Shown here one piece after another: positions 25,559-33,608 of a stretch of 35,745 bases of DNA. Below the pieces are notes generated by a model that did not search any database, was not told where the DNA came from, and saw nothing but the letters and a program-made list of their open reading frames with translations. The position numbers and the translations under genes were made by a program. Numbering within the stretch: position 1 is the first letter of the stretch; each line of letters opens with the position of its first letter. Source of the stretch: Pseudomonadota bacterium (lineage in GTDB: Bacteria > Desulfobacterota > SM23-61); assembly GCA_018819135.1 (NCBI GenBank), contig JAHJQK010000169.1:1-35745 (forward strand). Direction: 5' to 3'.

Positions 25559-25637
25559 GGACACGGATGTACACAGATTATCAGGATAAACTAAAAAGAA
25601 AATAATGATCCGTTGTTATCTGCGTCAATCTGCGTCT
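25559..25637. repeat. GGACACGGAT-type intergenic inverted repeat
   Basis: Begins GGACACGGATGTACACAGAT and ends with mirrored GTTATCTGCGTCAATCTGCG, around an AT-rich centre. Related elements lie at 33406-33484 and, shortened, at 21082-21121. It directly follows ilvD. Confidence 0.6.
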
Positions 25638-25657
25638 TATTAAATTTATAAGAAAAT

Positions 25658-25713
25658 AGGAGCCAGAATAGAGAATAATCCTGCTTTTTTGGAAATCTGG
25701 CTCCTGTTTTTTT
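25658..25713 (+). terminator. probable ilvD terminator
   Basis: Ten-pair stem AGGAGCCAGA / TCTGGCTCCT with a 28-base loop, then G and seven T residues. The long loop is unusual, but the stem and T-tract are good. Confidence 0.65.
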
Positions 25714-25772
25714 AATTTTGTCTTCACAATTAATCGATAAACATCTTTTTTTTAAAAACCTTCATTTTTTTC

Positions 25773-25799
25773 TTGACAAGGTTTTTTTTATGATATAAT
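25773..25799 (+). promoter_or_regulatory. promoter of the merR-kamA unit
   Basis: TTGACA (25773-25778) and TATAAT (25794-25799) are both perfect, with a 15-base spacer and an extended -10 TG at 25791-25792. The leader to the regulator ATG is about 85 bases and AT-rich. Classical MerR-controlled promoters have 19-20 base spacers, so this one is not of that type. Confidence 0.65.
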
Positions 25800-25891
25800 C
25801 TGTAGAAAAACATATCTATATTTATTTATAAATTTAAACATATAACTATTTGCCTACTTCAAATAAGATAAGGCTCCTCTGGAGTATACTC

Positions 25892-26146
25892 ATGAGGACT
25901 TCAGATATATTAAAAAAATTAAATATTCCAAGGCATAAGCTTTATTATTTAGAGCAGAAAGGGTTTATAAAGCCGAAACGAATTCCCATGGGGGAACTTG
26001 AAACCAGGGAATACAGCGAAGAAGATTTTAAAAAGCTCGAACTAATTTGGAAATATTTACAAAGCGGCTTCAAACATAAAATTGCCTACCAAAAGGCTTT
26101 GGAAGAACTGCAAAGTCCAAAACTTGATCTTGAGAGGGGACCATGA
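25892..26146 (+). CDS. small MerR-family HTH regulator
   Basis: An 84-residue protein consisting only of the MerR winged helix: TSDILKKLNIPRHKLYYLEQ (recognition helix region), KGFIKPKRI wing, then REYSEEDFKKLELIWKYLQS. There is no effector domain or metal-binding cysteine. ATG 25892 was chosen for GGAG seven bases upstream and because it begins at the usual MerR start. A longer frame from 25850 adds unrelated residues. The stop overlaps the kamA ATG by four bases (ATGA), so the two are translationally coupled, and the likely target is its own operon. Confidence 0.8.
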   Translation: MRTSDILKKLNIPRHKLYYLEQKGFIKPKRIPMGELETREYSEEDFKKLELIWKYLQSGFKHKIAYQKALEELQSPKLDLERGP

Positions 26147-27342
26147 ACGTTGCAGGCTGTACTGTGCTCCCGAGGGAGCCAAACAAAACGGTAAATCGTG
26201 CAGAGGCCACGCTCTCTGCAGAGGAGGAACACCAACACAATCCGTGGAAAGATGCCACCGAGGAAGAATGGGAAGACTGGCGGTGGCAACTGAAACATCG
26301 TGTCACCAGTGCGGAGCAGCTCAAACTAATCTTAAACCTTAGCCAGGAAGAAATCGCCGCCATCGAAGCCTCGAAAGGAAGGATGGCTACCGCCATCACC
26401 CCCTACTTTGCCAAATTGATGGACCGTAATGATTCCAACTGCCCCATTCGCCGCCAGGCCATTCCAACCCTGGAAGAATTTCACTTCTCTCCTCATGACC
26501 TTTTTGACCCCTGTGCCGAAGATGAAAATTCTCCCGTCCATGGCCTGGTCCACCGCTATCCCGATCGCGTACTTCTTTTAGTCACGGATAAGTGCGCCGT
26601 TTACTGCCGCTATTGCACGCGCCGCCGGATGGTGGGCTCGAGTGAAAAGTGCATTACCGAGGAAAAACTGGATGAAGCCGTGGCCTACATCCAGTCTACG
26701 AAAAAGGTTCGGGACGTTTTGATTTCAGGCGGCGATCCTCTGCTTTTTGAGGACGACCATTTGGAAGGGATCATCGCCAAAGTAAGGAAGATTCCCCATG
26801 TAGAGATCATTCGCATCGGAACGCGGGTTCCGGTAACTCTTCCCCAGCGGATCAACCCAACGCTAACCTCGATGTTGAAAAAATATCACCCCCTTTGGAT
26901 GAGTATCCACTTCAGCCACCCCAAGGAGATCACGAAGGAAGTGCGCCGGGCCTGCGCCATGCTGGCGGAGTCCGGCATTCCTCTGGGAAGCCAGACCGTT
27001 CTGCTGCGGAAAATTAACGACCGCCCCGTAGTGATGAAGCGTCTCATGCACGAGCTCTTGAAAATCCGCGTCCGCCCCTACTACATCTATCAATGTGACC
27101 TGGCCATGGGCACAGAGCACTTTCGCACCCCCATTGCCGTGGGGATTAATATCATCGAAAAACTGCGGGGACACACCACGGGTTACGCCGTTCCCAGCTT
27201 TGTCATTGACGCTCCCGGCGGTGGAGGAAAGATTCCCGTAGGACCTACCTATCTGATCTCCCAGGACAAAGGAAAAATGGTCTTGAGGAACTATCAGGGA
27301 AAAGTGTTTGAGTATCAGGAACCCCAATACCAGGGTTCCTGA
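26143..27342 (+). CDS. kamA: lysine 2,3-aminomutase
   Basis: A radical-SAM, PLP enzyme that converts L-lysine to beta-lysine, either for lysine fermentation or for the osmolyte N-acetyl-beta-lysine. The 399 residues carry the cluster motif CAVYCRYC (Cys151, Cys155, Cys158), VLISGGDPLL, the PLP lysine in PGGGGKIPVGP (Lys363), and Asp319 (YQCDL) and Asp356 (VIDAPGG). The two Asp residues match clostridial D293 and D330, which bind the substrate epsilon-amino group, with the same 37-residue spacing. That favours lysine over the EF-P-modifying (EpmB) or glutamate types. No acetyltransferase ablB or kamDE genes follow, so the fate of beta-lysine is unknown. It overlaps the MerR gene and ends in a good terminator. 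Confidence 0.94.
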   Translation: MNVAGCTVLPREPNKTVNRAEATLSAEEEHQHNPWKDATEEEWEDWRWQLKHRVTSAEQLKLILNLSQEEIAAIEASKGRMATAITPYFAKLMDRNDSNCPIRRQAIPTLEEFHFSPHDLFDPCAEDENSPVHGLVHRYPDRVLLLVTDKCAVYCRYCTRRRMVGSSEKCITEEKLDEAVAYIQSTKKVRDVLISGGDPLLFEDDHLEGIIAKVRKIPHVEIIRIGTRVPVTLPQRINPTLTSMLKKYHPLWMSIHFSHPKEITKEVRRACAMLAESGIPLGSQTVLLRKINDRPVVMKRLMHELLKIRVRPYYIYQCDLAMGTEHFRTPIAVGINIIEKLRGHTTGYAVPSFVIDAPGGGGKIPVGPTYLISQDKGKMVLRNYQGKVFEYQEPQYQGS

Positions 27343-27368
27343 TCATCCTGTGAATCTGGAAAAATCGA

Positions 27369-27401
27369 GCCCTCTTGCTTAAACGGAAAGAGGGCTTTTT
27401 T
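27369..27401 (+). terminator. kamA terminator
   Basis: Eight-pair stem GCCCTCTT / AAGAGGGC with an 11-base loop, followed by six T residues. It lies in the 64-base gap between the convergent kamA and lon genes and overlaps the displaced lon tail. Confidence 0.85.
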
Positions 27402-27462
27402 ATTTTTTAGGCTTCTTTTTCAGGGCCAACTGGATAACTTCGTCCATACGCTGTACGAAGTG
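27400..27462 (-). pseudogene. displaced C-terminal end of lon, out of frame
   Basis: One frame over from the lon ORF the last bases read HFVQRMDEVIQLALKKKPKK and stop at 27400-27402. This is the usual end of Lon (H-F-V..M-D-E-V..A-L). Its position immediately after GLAWTP of the truncated ORF marks the deletion junction at about 27462. Confidence 0.7.
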
Positions 27463-29365
27463 GAGTCCAGGCCAACCCAGTGGCTACCCCCGGCTCAGAA
27501 GTGCGTTCCGCCACTTCCGAGAAAAATTTAATTGGGCCCAAATAAGCAGGCACACTTTCGGCATCGATGACCGTGAGGATTTCCTGGCCCTCAGCCACGC
27601 GTTTCGCCACTCCCCGGCATACATTGGCAATCTCCCGCTCCAAATTGCGCACTCCCGCTTCCCGGGTGTATTCGAGAGCGATGCGGCGCAGAGCCCCGTC
27701 CTCAAATTTTATATTTTTTTCCTCCAGGCCATGGGCCTCAATCTGCCTGGGAACCAAATAATCTCTGGCAATTCTCAACTTTTCTTCTTCGGTATAGCCC
27801 GGAAGATCCAAAACTTCCATCCGGTCCCGCAATGCCGGTGGAATCGGATCTAAAATATTGGCCGTAGTAATGAACATGGCTTTGCTGAGGTCAAAGGGGA
27901 CATCGATATAATGATCGGAAAAGGAATTATTCTGCTCCGGATCCAGGACTTCCAATAAAGCCGCCGAGGGATCGCCGCGAAAATCCATCCCTAACTTATC
28001 AATTTCATCGAGCATGAAGAGGGGATTATTGGAGCCGGCCTTACGGATCCCCTGAATAATCCGGCCGGGAAGAGCACCGATATAAGTACGGCGATGGCCG
28101 CGAATTTCCGCTTCATCGCGCACTCCGCCTAAGGACATACGGATAAACTTACGCCCTAACGCTTTGGCGATGGACTTCCCCACCGAGGTTTTCCCTGTAC
28201 CCGGAGGCCCGACAAAACAAAGAATCGGACCCTTCATGTCCGTCTTGAGCTTGCGGACCGACAAATATTCCAAGATGCGTTTTTTCACTTTCTCCAGATC
28301 ATAGTGATCTTCATCCAGGACTTTCTGAGCCTGGGGAATATCTAAATTGTCCGCAGTGGCAACGGCCCAGGGAAGTTCGATGAGCCATTCGAGGTAGGTT
28401 CGGGAGACCGTGTATTCTGCAGCCGCCGGAGGCATCTTGGCCAGGCGTTCAAGTTCCCGTTCTCCTTCTTTCATCGCCTCCGGTGGGAGTTTGGCTTGAA
28501 CCAAGCGTTGCCGCAGTTCCTCAATTTCTACCGTCCGCTCGTCTCTTTCTCCCAACTCCTTCTGGATGGCCTTGAGTTGCTCGCGCAGGAAATATTCTCG
28601 TTGAGATTTGTCAATCCCTTCCCGGACCTGAGTTTGAATCTTGGAGCTTAGTTCCAGAACGCTGAGTTCCTTTGTGAGCAGTAGATTGGCCTTGTCCAGG
28701 CGGTCTTTAACGTTAAGCGTCTCCAGAATGGCTTGCTTATCTGCCAGGGGAACATTCAGGGAAGAAGCGACGAGGTCGGCCAAAGCCCCGGGTTCATCGA
28801 GGTTCATGGCCACGATAGCCAATTCAGCCGGGAGATTGGGAGCTAATTCCACCACCTTCTGGAAAATGCCTTTCACCCCCACCATCAAGGCTTGCGTATC
28901 CCCTTTCGCCTCCACTGTATCTTGCAGGGGAATAACCCTGGCCCGGAGGAAGGGTTCCCGTTGGGTAAACTCCTTGAGGCGGATGCGTCCAGTTCCCTGG
29001 ATAAGCAGGCGGATGCTGCTGTTGGGAACTTTGATCATTTTGAGAATGTAAGCCGCGCAGCCGATTTCGAACAAATCTTCCGCTTTAACCTGCTGCTCCA
29101 TCTCTCTACTTTTTATGGCCACAATGCCGACTACTTTATTGGAGATTAGAGCGGCGTCGATCAGCTTGATCAGCGGTTCCTGGCTGACCATCAAAGGCAG
29201 GATCATTTTGGGATAAAGCGTTGTCTCATGGATGGGGATGATGGGCAGTTCATCGGGGATCTCCATTTCCTTAGGCCCCTCCCCTTCCCCGGTTATGGGG
29301 CCCGCGGGAGACTTCTCCAAGATCATATTAGATTCATCAGGAATCAAAAGCTGATTGGCATTCAT
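27407..29365 (-). CDS. lon: Lon protease homologue lacking the proteolytic domain
   Basis: The 652-residue frame holds the Lon N-terminal substrate domain (about 38-230), the coiled coil, and a full AAA+ module: Walker A GPPGTGKT (386-393), Walker B FMLDEIDKLG (Asp453, Glu454), RGHRRTYIGALPGR, and the sensor and lid up to about 610. The protease domain normally begins at ATGLAWTPVGG and contains the Ser-Lys dyad about 50 and 90 residues on. Here it stops after GVATGLAWTP: 17 unrelated residues follow, and the true Lon C terminus appears out of frame. About 150-180 residues are missing. If expressed, the product could unfold but not cleave. ATG 29365 was chosen for GGAGGTG upstream and its ATGA overlap with the restored hsp20 frame. 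Confidence 0.88.
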   Translation of the reverse strand: MNANQLLIPDESNMILEKSPAGPITGEGEGPKEMEIPDELPIIPIHETTLYPKMILPLMVSQEPLIKLIDAALISNKVVGIVAIKSREMEQQVKAEDLFEIGCAAYILKMIKVPNSSIRLLIQGTGRIRLKEFTQREPFLRARVIPLQDTVEAKGDTQALMVGVKGIFQKVVELAPNLPAELAIVAMNLDEPGALADLVASSLNVPLADKQAILETLNVKDRLDKANLLLTKELSVLELSSKIQTQVREGIDKSQREYFLREQLKAIQKELGERDERTVEIEELRQRLVQAKLPPEAMKEGERELERLAKMPPAAAEYTVSRTYLEWLIELPWAVATADNLDIPQAQKVLDEDHYDLEKVKKRILEYLSVRKLKTDMKGPILCFVGPPGTGKTSVGKSIAKALGRKFIRMSLGGVRDEAEIRGHRRTYIGALPGRIIQGIRKAGSNNPLFMLDEIDKLGMDFRGDPSAALLEVLDPEQNNSFSDHYIDVPFDLSKAMFITTANILDPIPPALRDRMEVLDLPGYTEEEKLRIARDYLVPRQIEAHGLEEKNIKFEDGALRRIALEYTREAGVRNLEREIANVCRGVAKRVAEGQEILTVIDAESVPAYLGPIKFFSEVAERTSEPGVATGLAWTPLRTAYGRSYPVGPEKEA

Positions 29366-29789
29366 AGGATTTTCACCTCCACGGCCTTGGAGACGGATTC
29401 TTTCTTTTTGGGTACAGTGACCATGAGAAATCCTTCGCGGTAGGTGGCCTTGATCTCGTCCACATTGAGGGAGAATGGGACATGCAGGGTCCGTCGAAAT
29501 ATCCGTAGTCAATCTCCATTTGATGGAGCTGGGTCTTGGGGGAAGGGCTGAATTCGGTTCTCGTTCCGGAAATGGCCAGGAGGCTCTTTTCGAAAAGGAC
29601 CTGAATATCTTCGCCTCTCACGCCGGCGATCTCCATAACAATGACCAGGCTGTCTCCGGTTTCATAAATGTCCATCGGCGGGTGAAAGGACCGCTTGGGC
29701 TGGTAACTCAGAGGTTTCACCTCTTTGAAAAATTCTCCCATAAGTCGATGGATTCGGCTTCTCATTTGGTCAAAGTCATCGATCGGCAT
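29362..29789 (-). pseudogene. small heat shock protein Hsp20, frameshifted
   Basis: An alpha-crystallin-type chaperone: FHPPMDIYETGDSLVIVMEI, AGVRGEDIQVLFEKSLL and ISGTRTE are normal. After MEIDYGYF (Phe98) the reading frame goes wrong. In the next frame the rest of the domain continues as RRTLHVPFSLNVDEIKATYR, EGFLMVTVPKKKE and AVEVKIL, ending in a TGA that overlaps the lon start by four bases. One base is missing between 29495 and 29496 (TTTCGACGG, probably once TTTCCGACGG). The broken frame ends at 29373. This is either a true mutation or a base error. Hsp20 and lon form one stress operon; GGGGAGGG precedes the ATG. Confidence 0.85.
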
Positions 29790-29841
29790 AGTTCCCTCCC
29801 CATTTCCCGGTCTTTATCAATTTAACGTTTTGAAAAGACGC

Positions 29842-29956
29842 GCTAAACTTCATTGAAAAATGAAAATTGCCAATTGGAAAATGCAAGTTTCTCTGAAAAA
29901 GCTTCGTCTTTTTGAAATTTTCAATTTAACTTTTGCATTTTGCATTGAAGTTTAGC
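29842..29956. repeat. 115-base AT-rich inverted-repeat element
   Basis: Perfect 11-base ends GCTAAACTTCA / TGAAGTTTAGC enclose imperfectly mirrored stretches (TTGAAAAATGAAAATTG against CAATTTAACTTTTGCATTTT). The element lies upstream of hsp20 and could be a small non-autonomous element or a long hairpin. No second copy was seen in the window. Confidence 0.55.
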
Positions 29957-30082
29957 CAATTTATTCAAAGGGCTAAACTGTTACCCCGGTCTGATATCTA
30001 TAAAAACTTTATCAGAAACCCCTCCGGAGTCAATAGATAGCGATTTCCCATTGCCCCCTTTCACTTTTTCATCGTCCTTTCC

Positions 30083-30111
30083 TTGAAGATTAGTTTTTTT
30101 TCTGATAGTAT
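30083..30111 (+). promoter_or_regulatory. putative promoter of the coiled-coil hypothetical gene
   Basis: TTGAAG (30083-30088), a 17-base spacer, TAGTAT (30106-30111) and an extended -10 TG. Each hexamer matches four of six. It lies about 60 bases before the ATG. Confidence 0.4.
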
Positions 30112-30169
30112 CTTTATGACTCAATTTTTTCAAATTCTCGGATAATTTATTATAGTAGGAGGGTGGCGC

Positions 30170-30706
30170 ATGGCAGAAATCAAGAGTGCCATCGAGCTGG
30201 CCATGGAAAAAACCAAAGCCCTTCACCTCTCACGTGAGGAAATGAAGAAGCTCAAAGAGGAGGAGATGAAATCCAAGGCTCATAGCCTGGTGAATCGCTT
30301 CTTGGAAGTTGATTTTCACCTCAAGGAAGTGGAAAAGGAATTACTGAAATTTACCCCCGATGAGCGCAAACAATTAGAAAAGCTCATGCGTCAATATTTA
30401 TCCGAGGCCATCCGCTTGGATCGGGATAATGATCTGATCTTTCAGGGGATCGAAACCCTCCGGGAAGAGAGTACACCCCTTAACCGCCAAATCCAGCAGT
30501 TAATTAAAAAATATCGCCAACAGAAAGAAAAAGCTTACGGGGAGTCCGAAGAAAATCTACTAACCAATTGGGAGAAGCAGGGCATTTCTGGCTCGGCGGT
30601 TCAGGCCAAGGTTGAAGGAAGCCAGGAGTGGGAGAAAGCCTTATCCCGATTTAAACCGGCCTTCGAGAAACAGCTTCGAGTCCTACAAGAAGAATTGAAA
30701 AAATGA
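30170..30706 (+). CDS. coiled-coil hypothetical protein
   Basis: A 178-residue, highly charged protein predicted almost wholly helical: MAEIKSAIELAMEKTKAL, then EEMKKLKEEEMKSKAHSLVN, LKEVEKELLKF, and a C-terminal helix ending EELKK. No cysteine, membrane segment or signal peptide. It lacks recognisable catalytic motifs. The ribosome-binding site AGGAGGG lies six bases before ATG, and codon use matches its neighbours, so it is a real gene. I recall similar short Lys/Glu-rich proteins in Deltaproteobacteria, but I cannot name a family. It is followed after 43 bases by the dehydrogenase on the same strand, so they may be co-transcribed. Confidence 0.75.
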   Translation: MAEIKSAIELAMEKTKALHLSREEMKKLKEEEMKSKAHSLVNRFLEVDFHLKEVEKELLKFTPDERKQLEKLMRQYLSEAIRLDRDNDLIFQGIETLREESTPLNRQIQQLIKKYRQQKEKAYGESEENLLTNWEKQGISGSAVQAKVEGSQEWEKALSRFKPAFEKQLRVLQEELKK

Positions 30707-30749
30707 AGACCCCTTTTTAGGTTGAGAATCAAGGAGGATCAAGAAAATT

Positions 30750-31706
30750 ATGCCCCGCGTCTTCATACCCGATGATTTTCCGTCTATTTTATCAGGTACA
30801 GAAGCCCTGAATCGGCTTAGCCAATCGGCCGAAGTGCAGATCTACACCGAGAAGGCATCCTCCCCGGAAGAGCTCCAGCAAAGGCTCCAGGGGGCCGAAG
30901 TCGTCATTAACATCCGGGCCTACTCTAAATTTACTGAACCTTTACTCCAGGCCTGTCCCGATTTGAAATTGATCTCTGTTTTGGGCATAGGCACGGATAA
31001 CATCGATCTCCCCGCAGCTTCCCGGCTGGGGATCAAGGTGTGTAATACTCCCGGCTTTTCAGCCGTCTCCGTAGCTGAGCATACCCTAACCTTGATGCTG
31101 GCGGCGGCGCGAAAAATACCGGCCCATGATCAGGAGCTTCGCGCCGGCCGCTGGACAAGGCTGCCCATGATCCAGCTTCACGGAAAAACTCTGGGCATCG
31201 TGGGCTTTGGCAATATCGGCCGGCAACTCGCCTCCTTGGCTAAAGGAATCGGCATGCAAGTCTGGGCCTGGACCCTCAACCCCAGCCCACCAAGAGCCGC
31301 AGAAGCCGGCATCCAGTTCGTGGAATTCGACCGGCTGCTCTCCCAATCGGACGTGATTTCCATCACCATTCAGGCTTCCGAAAAAACCCGCGGTCTTATC
31401 TCGCGAGAGGCTCTGGCCAAGGTAAAACCCTCCTGTATCCTGGTGAATACAGCACGGGCCAGTATCGTTGATACGTCCGCTCTGATCGAATTCTTGCGGA
31501 CGGGAAAAATTGCGGCGGCGGCCCTCGATGTCTATGATCAAGAGCCTTTGCCCCCCACAGATCCTCTTTTATCTCTGGCCAATGTGGTCCTCTCTCCGCA
31601 CAACGCCGGTATGACTCCTGAGGCCATCGAGAAAGGAAATCAGATGGTCGTGGATAACGTAATCGCTTTCTTCCAGGGCCGGCTGATCAATCTGGTCAAT
31701 GAATAA
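30750..31706 (+). CDS. D-isomer-specific 2-hydroxyacid dehydrogenase
   Basis: An NAD(P)-dependent oxidoreductase of 318 residues interconverting 2-oxoacids and D-2-hydroxyacids. The Rossmann motif GFGNIG is at 152-157. The catalytic set is Arg236 (NTARASIVD), Glu265 (DVYDQEPLPP) and His284 (LSPHNAGMTP), as in phosphoglycerate, glycerate and formate-type family members. After beta2 the loop reads WAWTLNPSPP instead of the Asp that selects NAD, so cofactor choice is open. It lacks the ACT domain of long SerA proteins. AGGAGG is about 12 bases before the ATG, longer than usual. The substrate is unknown. Confidence 0.88.
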   Translation: MPRVFIPDDFPSILSGTEALNRLSQSAEVQIYTEKASSPEELQQRLQGAEVVINIRAYSKFTEPLLQACPDLKLISVLGIGTDNIDLPAASRLGIKVCNTPGFSAVSVAEHTLTLMLAAARKIPAHDQELRAGRWTRLPMIQLHGKTLGIVGFGNIGRQLASLAKGIGMQVWAWTLNPSPPRAAEAGIQFVEFDRLLSQSDVISITIQASEKTRGLISREALAKVKPSCILVNTARASIVDTSALIEFLRTGKIAAAALDVYDQEPLPPTDPLLSLANVVLSPHNAGMTPEAIEKGNQMVVDNVIAFFQGRLINLVNE

Positions 31707-31714
31707 AATACTTT

Positions 31715-31821
31715 CACCACAGAGGACACAGAGGGTACAGAGAATGATTTAAAATTTACACAAGGAGCTTTATTTTTCATAATTTTTTTAAACCTCTGTG
31801 TTCTCTGTGCACTCTGTGGCC
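31715..31821. repeat. CCACAGAG-type inverted repeat in a convergent gap
   Basis: CCACAGAGGACACAGAGGGT at the left is mirrored by CTCTGTGTTCTCTGTGCACT and CTCTGTGG at the right, with an AT-rich centre. A much shorter version lies at 35053-35086. Located between the convergent dehydrogenase and thiolase genes, it may double as a two-way transcription stop. Confidence 0.65.
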
Positions 31822-31846
31822 AATAATAAATTGAATGATCCTTCCT

Positions 31847-33028
31847 TTAGAGTCTTTCAAAGATCGTGGCTAATCCCTGCCCTCCACCAATGCACAACGA
31901 GGCGATGCCGTACCTGCCGCCGCTCCTCTGCAACTCGTTGATGGTAAATATGGCCAGGCGGGTTCCACTCATACCGTTGGGATGGCCAAAAGCAATGGCT
32001 CCTCCGTTGGGGTTAAGTTTTTCCATAGGGATAGGGCTTCCCTGGGCTTCCAATTCCTTCACGCAGGCCAGAACCTGGGCAGCAAAAGCTTCGTTAATCT
32101 CAATTACGTTCATGTCAGACATTTTTAACCCCGTCCGCTGCAAAGCTTTGGGCATGGCCAAGGCCGGCCCAATACCCATAATTTTAGGATCTACGCCCGC
32201 CACCGCGCAGGTGACCCATCGGGCCAAAGGTTTGTAACCCAACGCTTTGGCTTTCTCTGCGGTCATCATCAAGACGGCTGCTGCTCCATCGTTGCGGCCG
32301 GAGGAGGTTCCAGCGGTTACGGTGCCGTTCTTTTTAAAGACCGGCGGCAGAGTGGCCAGTTTCTCTATGGAGGTCTCCCGGGGGTGCTCGTCCGTGTCAA
32401 AAATAACCTGTCCCTTTTTCTGAGAGATGATCAGGGGAATAATTTCATCTTTAAAATAACCCGCCCGGATGGCTTGGAAAGCCCGCTCCTGGCTTCTTAA
32501 GCCAAAGGCATCCTGCTCTTCTCGAGAAATTTTATACTTTTCTACCAGATTTTCGGCCGTAACGCCCATGACCAGGCTGTCTTCTACAGTAGGGGCAGTC
32601 TCCCGGCGGAGGATCTGCGGGGGGTTGAAGGAATATGCCTCCTCGGCCCTGGGAATCATCCAGGGACATTGGCTCCAGCTTTCCATTCCTCCGGCAATGT
32701 AGATGTCACCCAGGCCTGATAGAATCTGGGTAGCCGCATAATTGATCGCCTGCAGGCCCGAAGAACATTGTCTCTCCACGGTGGCACCGGGAAGACTATA
32801 GGGAAGGCCTGCCTTAAGAACCGCCCACCGCGCTGGGTTGTAGGCCGCATGCCAGGAATTGGAAAGTCCCATGATCACGTCTTCGATCCCCTTGGGGTCA
32901 ATCCCGGTTTTATCTACGATGCCCCGGAGGGCAAAGGCTCCCAACTCTTCAGCCCGGTAGCGCGCAATCGTTCCGCCCATGCGCCCGATCGCTGTTCTGA
33001 CTCCTCCTACGATCACCACTTCTTTCAT
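31847..33028 (-). CDS. thiolase (acetyl-CoA acetyltransferase family)
   Basis: A 393-residue thiolase for the thiolytic or condensing step between acetyl-CoA and acyl-CoA. The nucleophile Cys88 (ERQCSSGLQAI), His349 (AFGHPNGMSGTR) and Cys379 (SLCIGGGQG) are all in place. The His loop reads FGHPNGMSGTR rather than the usual LGHPLGASGAR, a variation that might reflect a different acyl substrate. ATG follows AGGAG by seven bases. It is a single-gene unit. Together with the nearby CoA-ligase-type gene it suggests fatty- or aromatic-acid degradation via CoA esters, but no dehydrogenase or hydratase genes are close. Confidence 0.93.
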   Translation of the reverse strand: MKEVVIVGGVRTAIGRMGGTIARYRAEELGAFALRGIVDKTGIDPKGIEDVIMGLSNSWHAAYNPARWAVLKAGLPYSLPGATVERQCSSGLQAINYAATQILSGLGDIYIAGGMESWSQCPWMIPRAEEAYSFNPPQILRRETAPTVEDSLVMGVTAENLVEKYKISREEQDAFGLRSQERAFQAIRAGYFKDEIIPLIISQKKGQVIFDTDEHPRETSIEKLATLPPVFKKNGTVTAGTSSGRNDGAAAVLMMTAEKAKALGYKPLARWVTCAVAGVDPKIMGIGPALAMPKALQRTGLKMSDMNVIEINEAFAAQVLACVKELEAQGSPIPMEKLNPNGGAIAFGHPNGMSGTRLAIFTINELQRSGGRYGIASLCIGGGQGLATIFERL

Positions 33029-33094
33029 ATGAATACTCCTTTCTTTTTTCTCCTTGTCCCAAAATATTTCTTGATGCCGGTAAGAATGATGATC

Positions 33095-33283
33095 TCGTAA
33101 AAAGTCGAAAAAGCCGTCACTCCTGCGAAACTTGTCCTCGCGAAAGCGGGGAGCAGGAGTTTAGACGTCGTCCCTGCGCAAGCAGGGAACTATACCAATT
33201 TACTGGATTCCTGTTTTCACAGGAAACCCTGGATTCCCGCTTTCGCGGAATGATGAAAATGGGACAAAATGGACTTTTTACGA
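33095..33283. mobile_element. MITE-like palindromic element, copy 2 (inverted, longer)
   Basis: About 189 bases bounded by inverted TCGTAAAAAGT / ACTTTTTACGA. Read on the minus strand it matches the element at 9202-9342 nearly base for base. It has an extra block of about 50 bases next to the CCTGC/GCAGG hairpin, flanked by CGCAGG repeats that could have deleted the block from copy 1. Confidence 0.75.
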
Positions 33284-33405
33284 AGCCATCAAGAATATTA
33301 AGAGAGAATAACCCCTATGTCAACGTATTCTCTCTTATGCCGGCGATGGGGTATTAAAAAACTATTAGAAAATTTTCTTTTCCGGGGATTTAAATTTATT
33401 AAATA

Positions 33406-33484
33406 GGACGCAGATTTTCACAGATAACCGCCGATAATTATTCTCTTTTTCTTTTATCATAATAATCTGTGTTTATCCGTGTCC
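33406..33484. repeat. GGACGCAGAT-type intergenic inverted repeat
   Basis: Starts GGACGCAGATTTTCACAGAT and ends with mirrored ATCTGTGTTTATCCGTGTCC around an AT-rich core. Same family and length (79 bases) as 25559-25637. Confidence 0.6.
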
Positions 33485-33608
33485 AATAATAAGGAAATTC
33501 CTATACAATCAAGTTATAATGCCCAGCAGATGGAATACGGACCAAGCGCTTTGATTGTTCATCGGCGTCACCAAATATATTCAAAATGCGGAGGTTGTGA
33601 CCAAACGA

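Larger units (their letters stand above)
33029..33608. other. repeat-filled intergenic region
   Basis: The 580 bases between the divergent thiolase and acyl-CoA synthetase genes hold two repeats (33095-33283 and 33406-33484) and otherwise AT-rich sequence. No convincing gene or consensus promoter is seen. Confidence 0.6.

Noticed and set aside
25559..25713. Possible T-box or leader-type riboswitch linked to ilvD
   Set aside because: It lies downstream of ilvD, and no T-box sequence or specifier structure is seen. The hairpin with T-tract fits a terminator.
29366..29512. 49-residue N-terminal extension of Lon
   Set aside because: It overlaps the coding part of hsp20 in another frame. The start at 29365 has GGAGGTG and the ATGA overlap.
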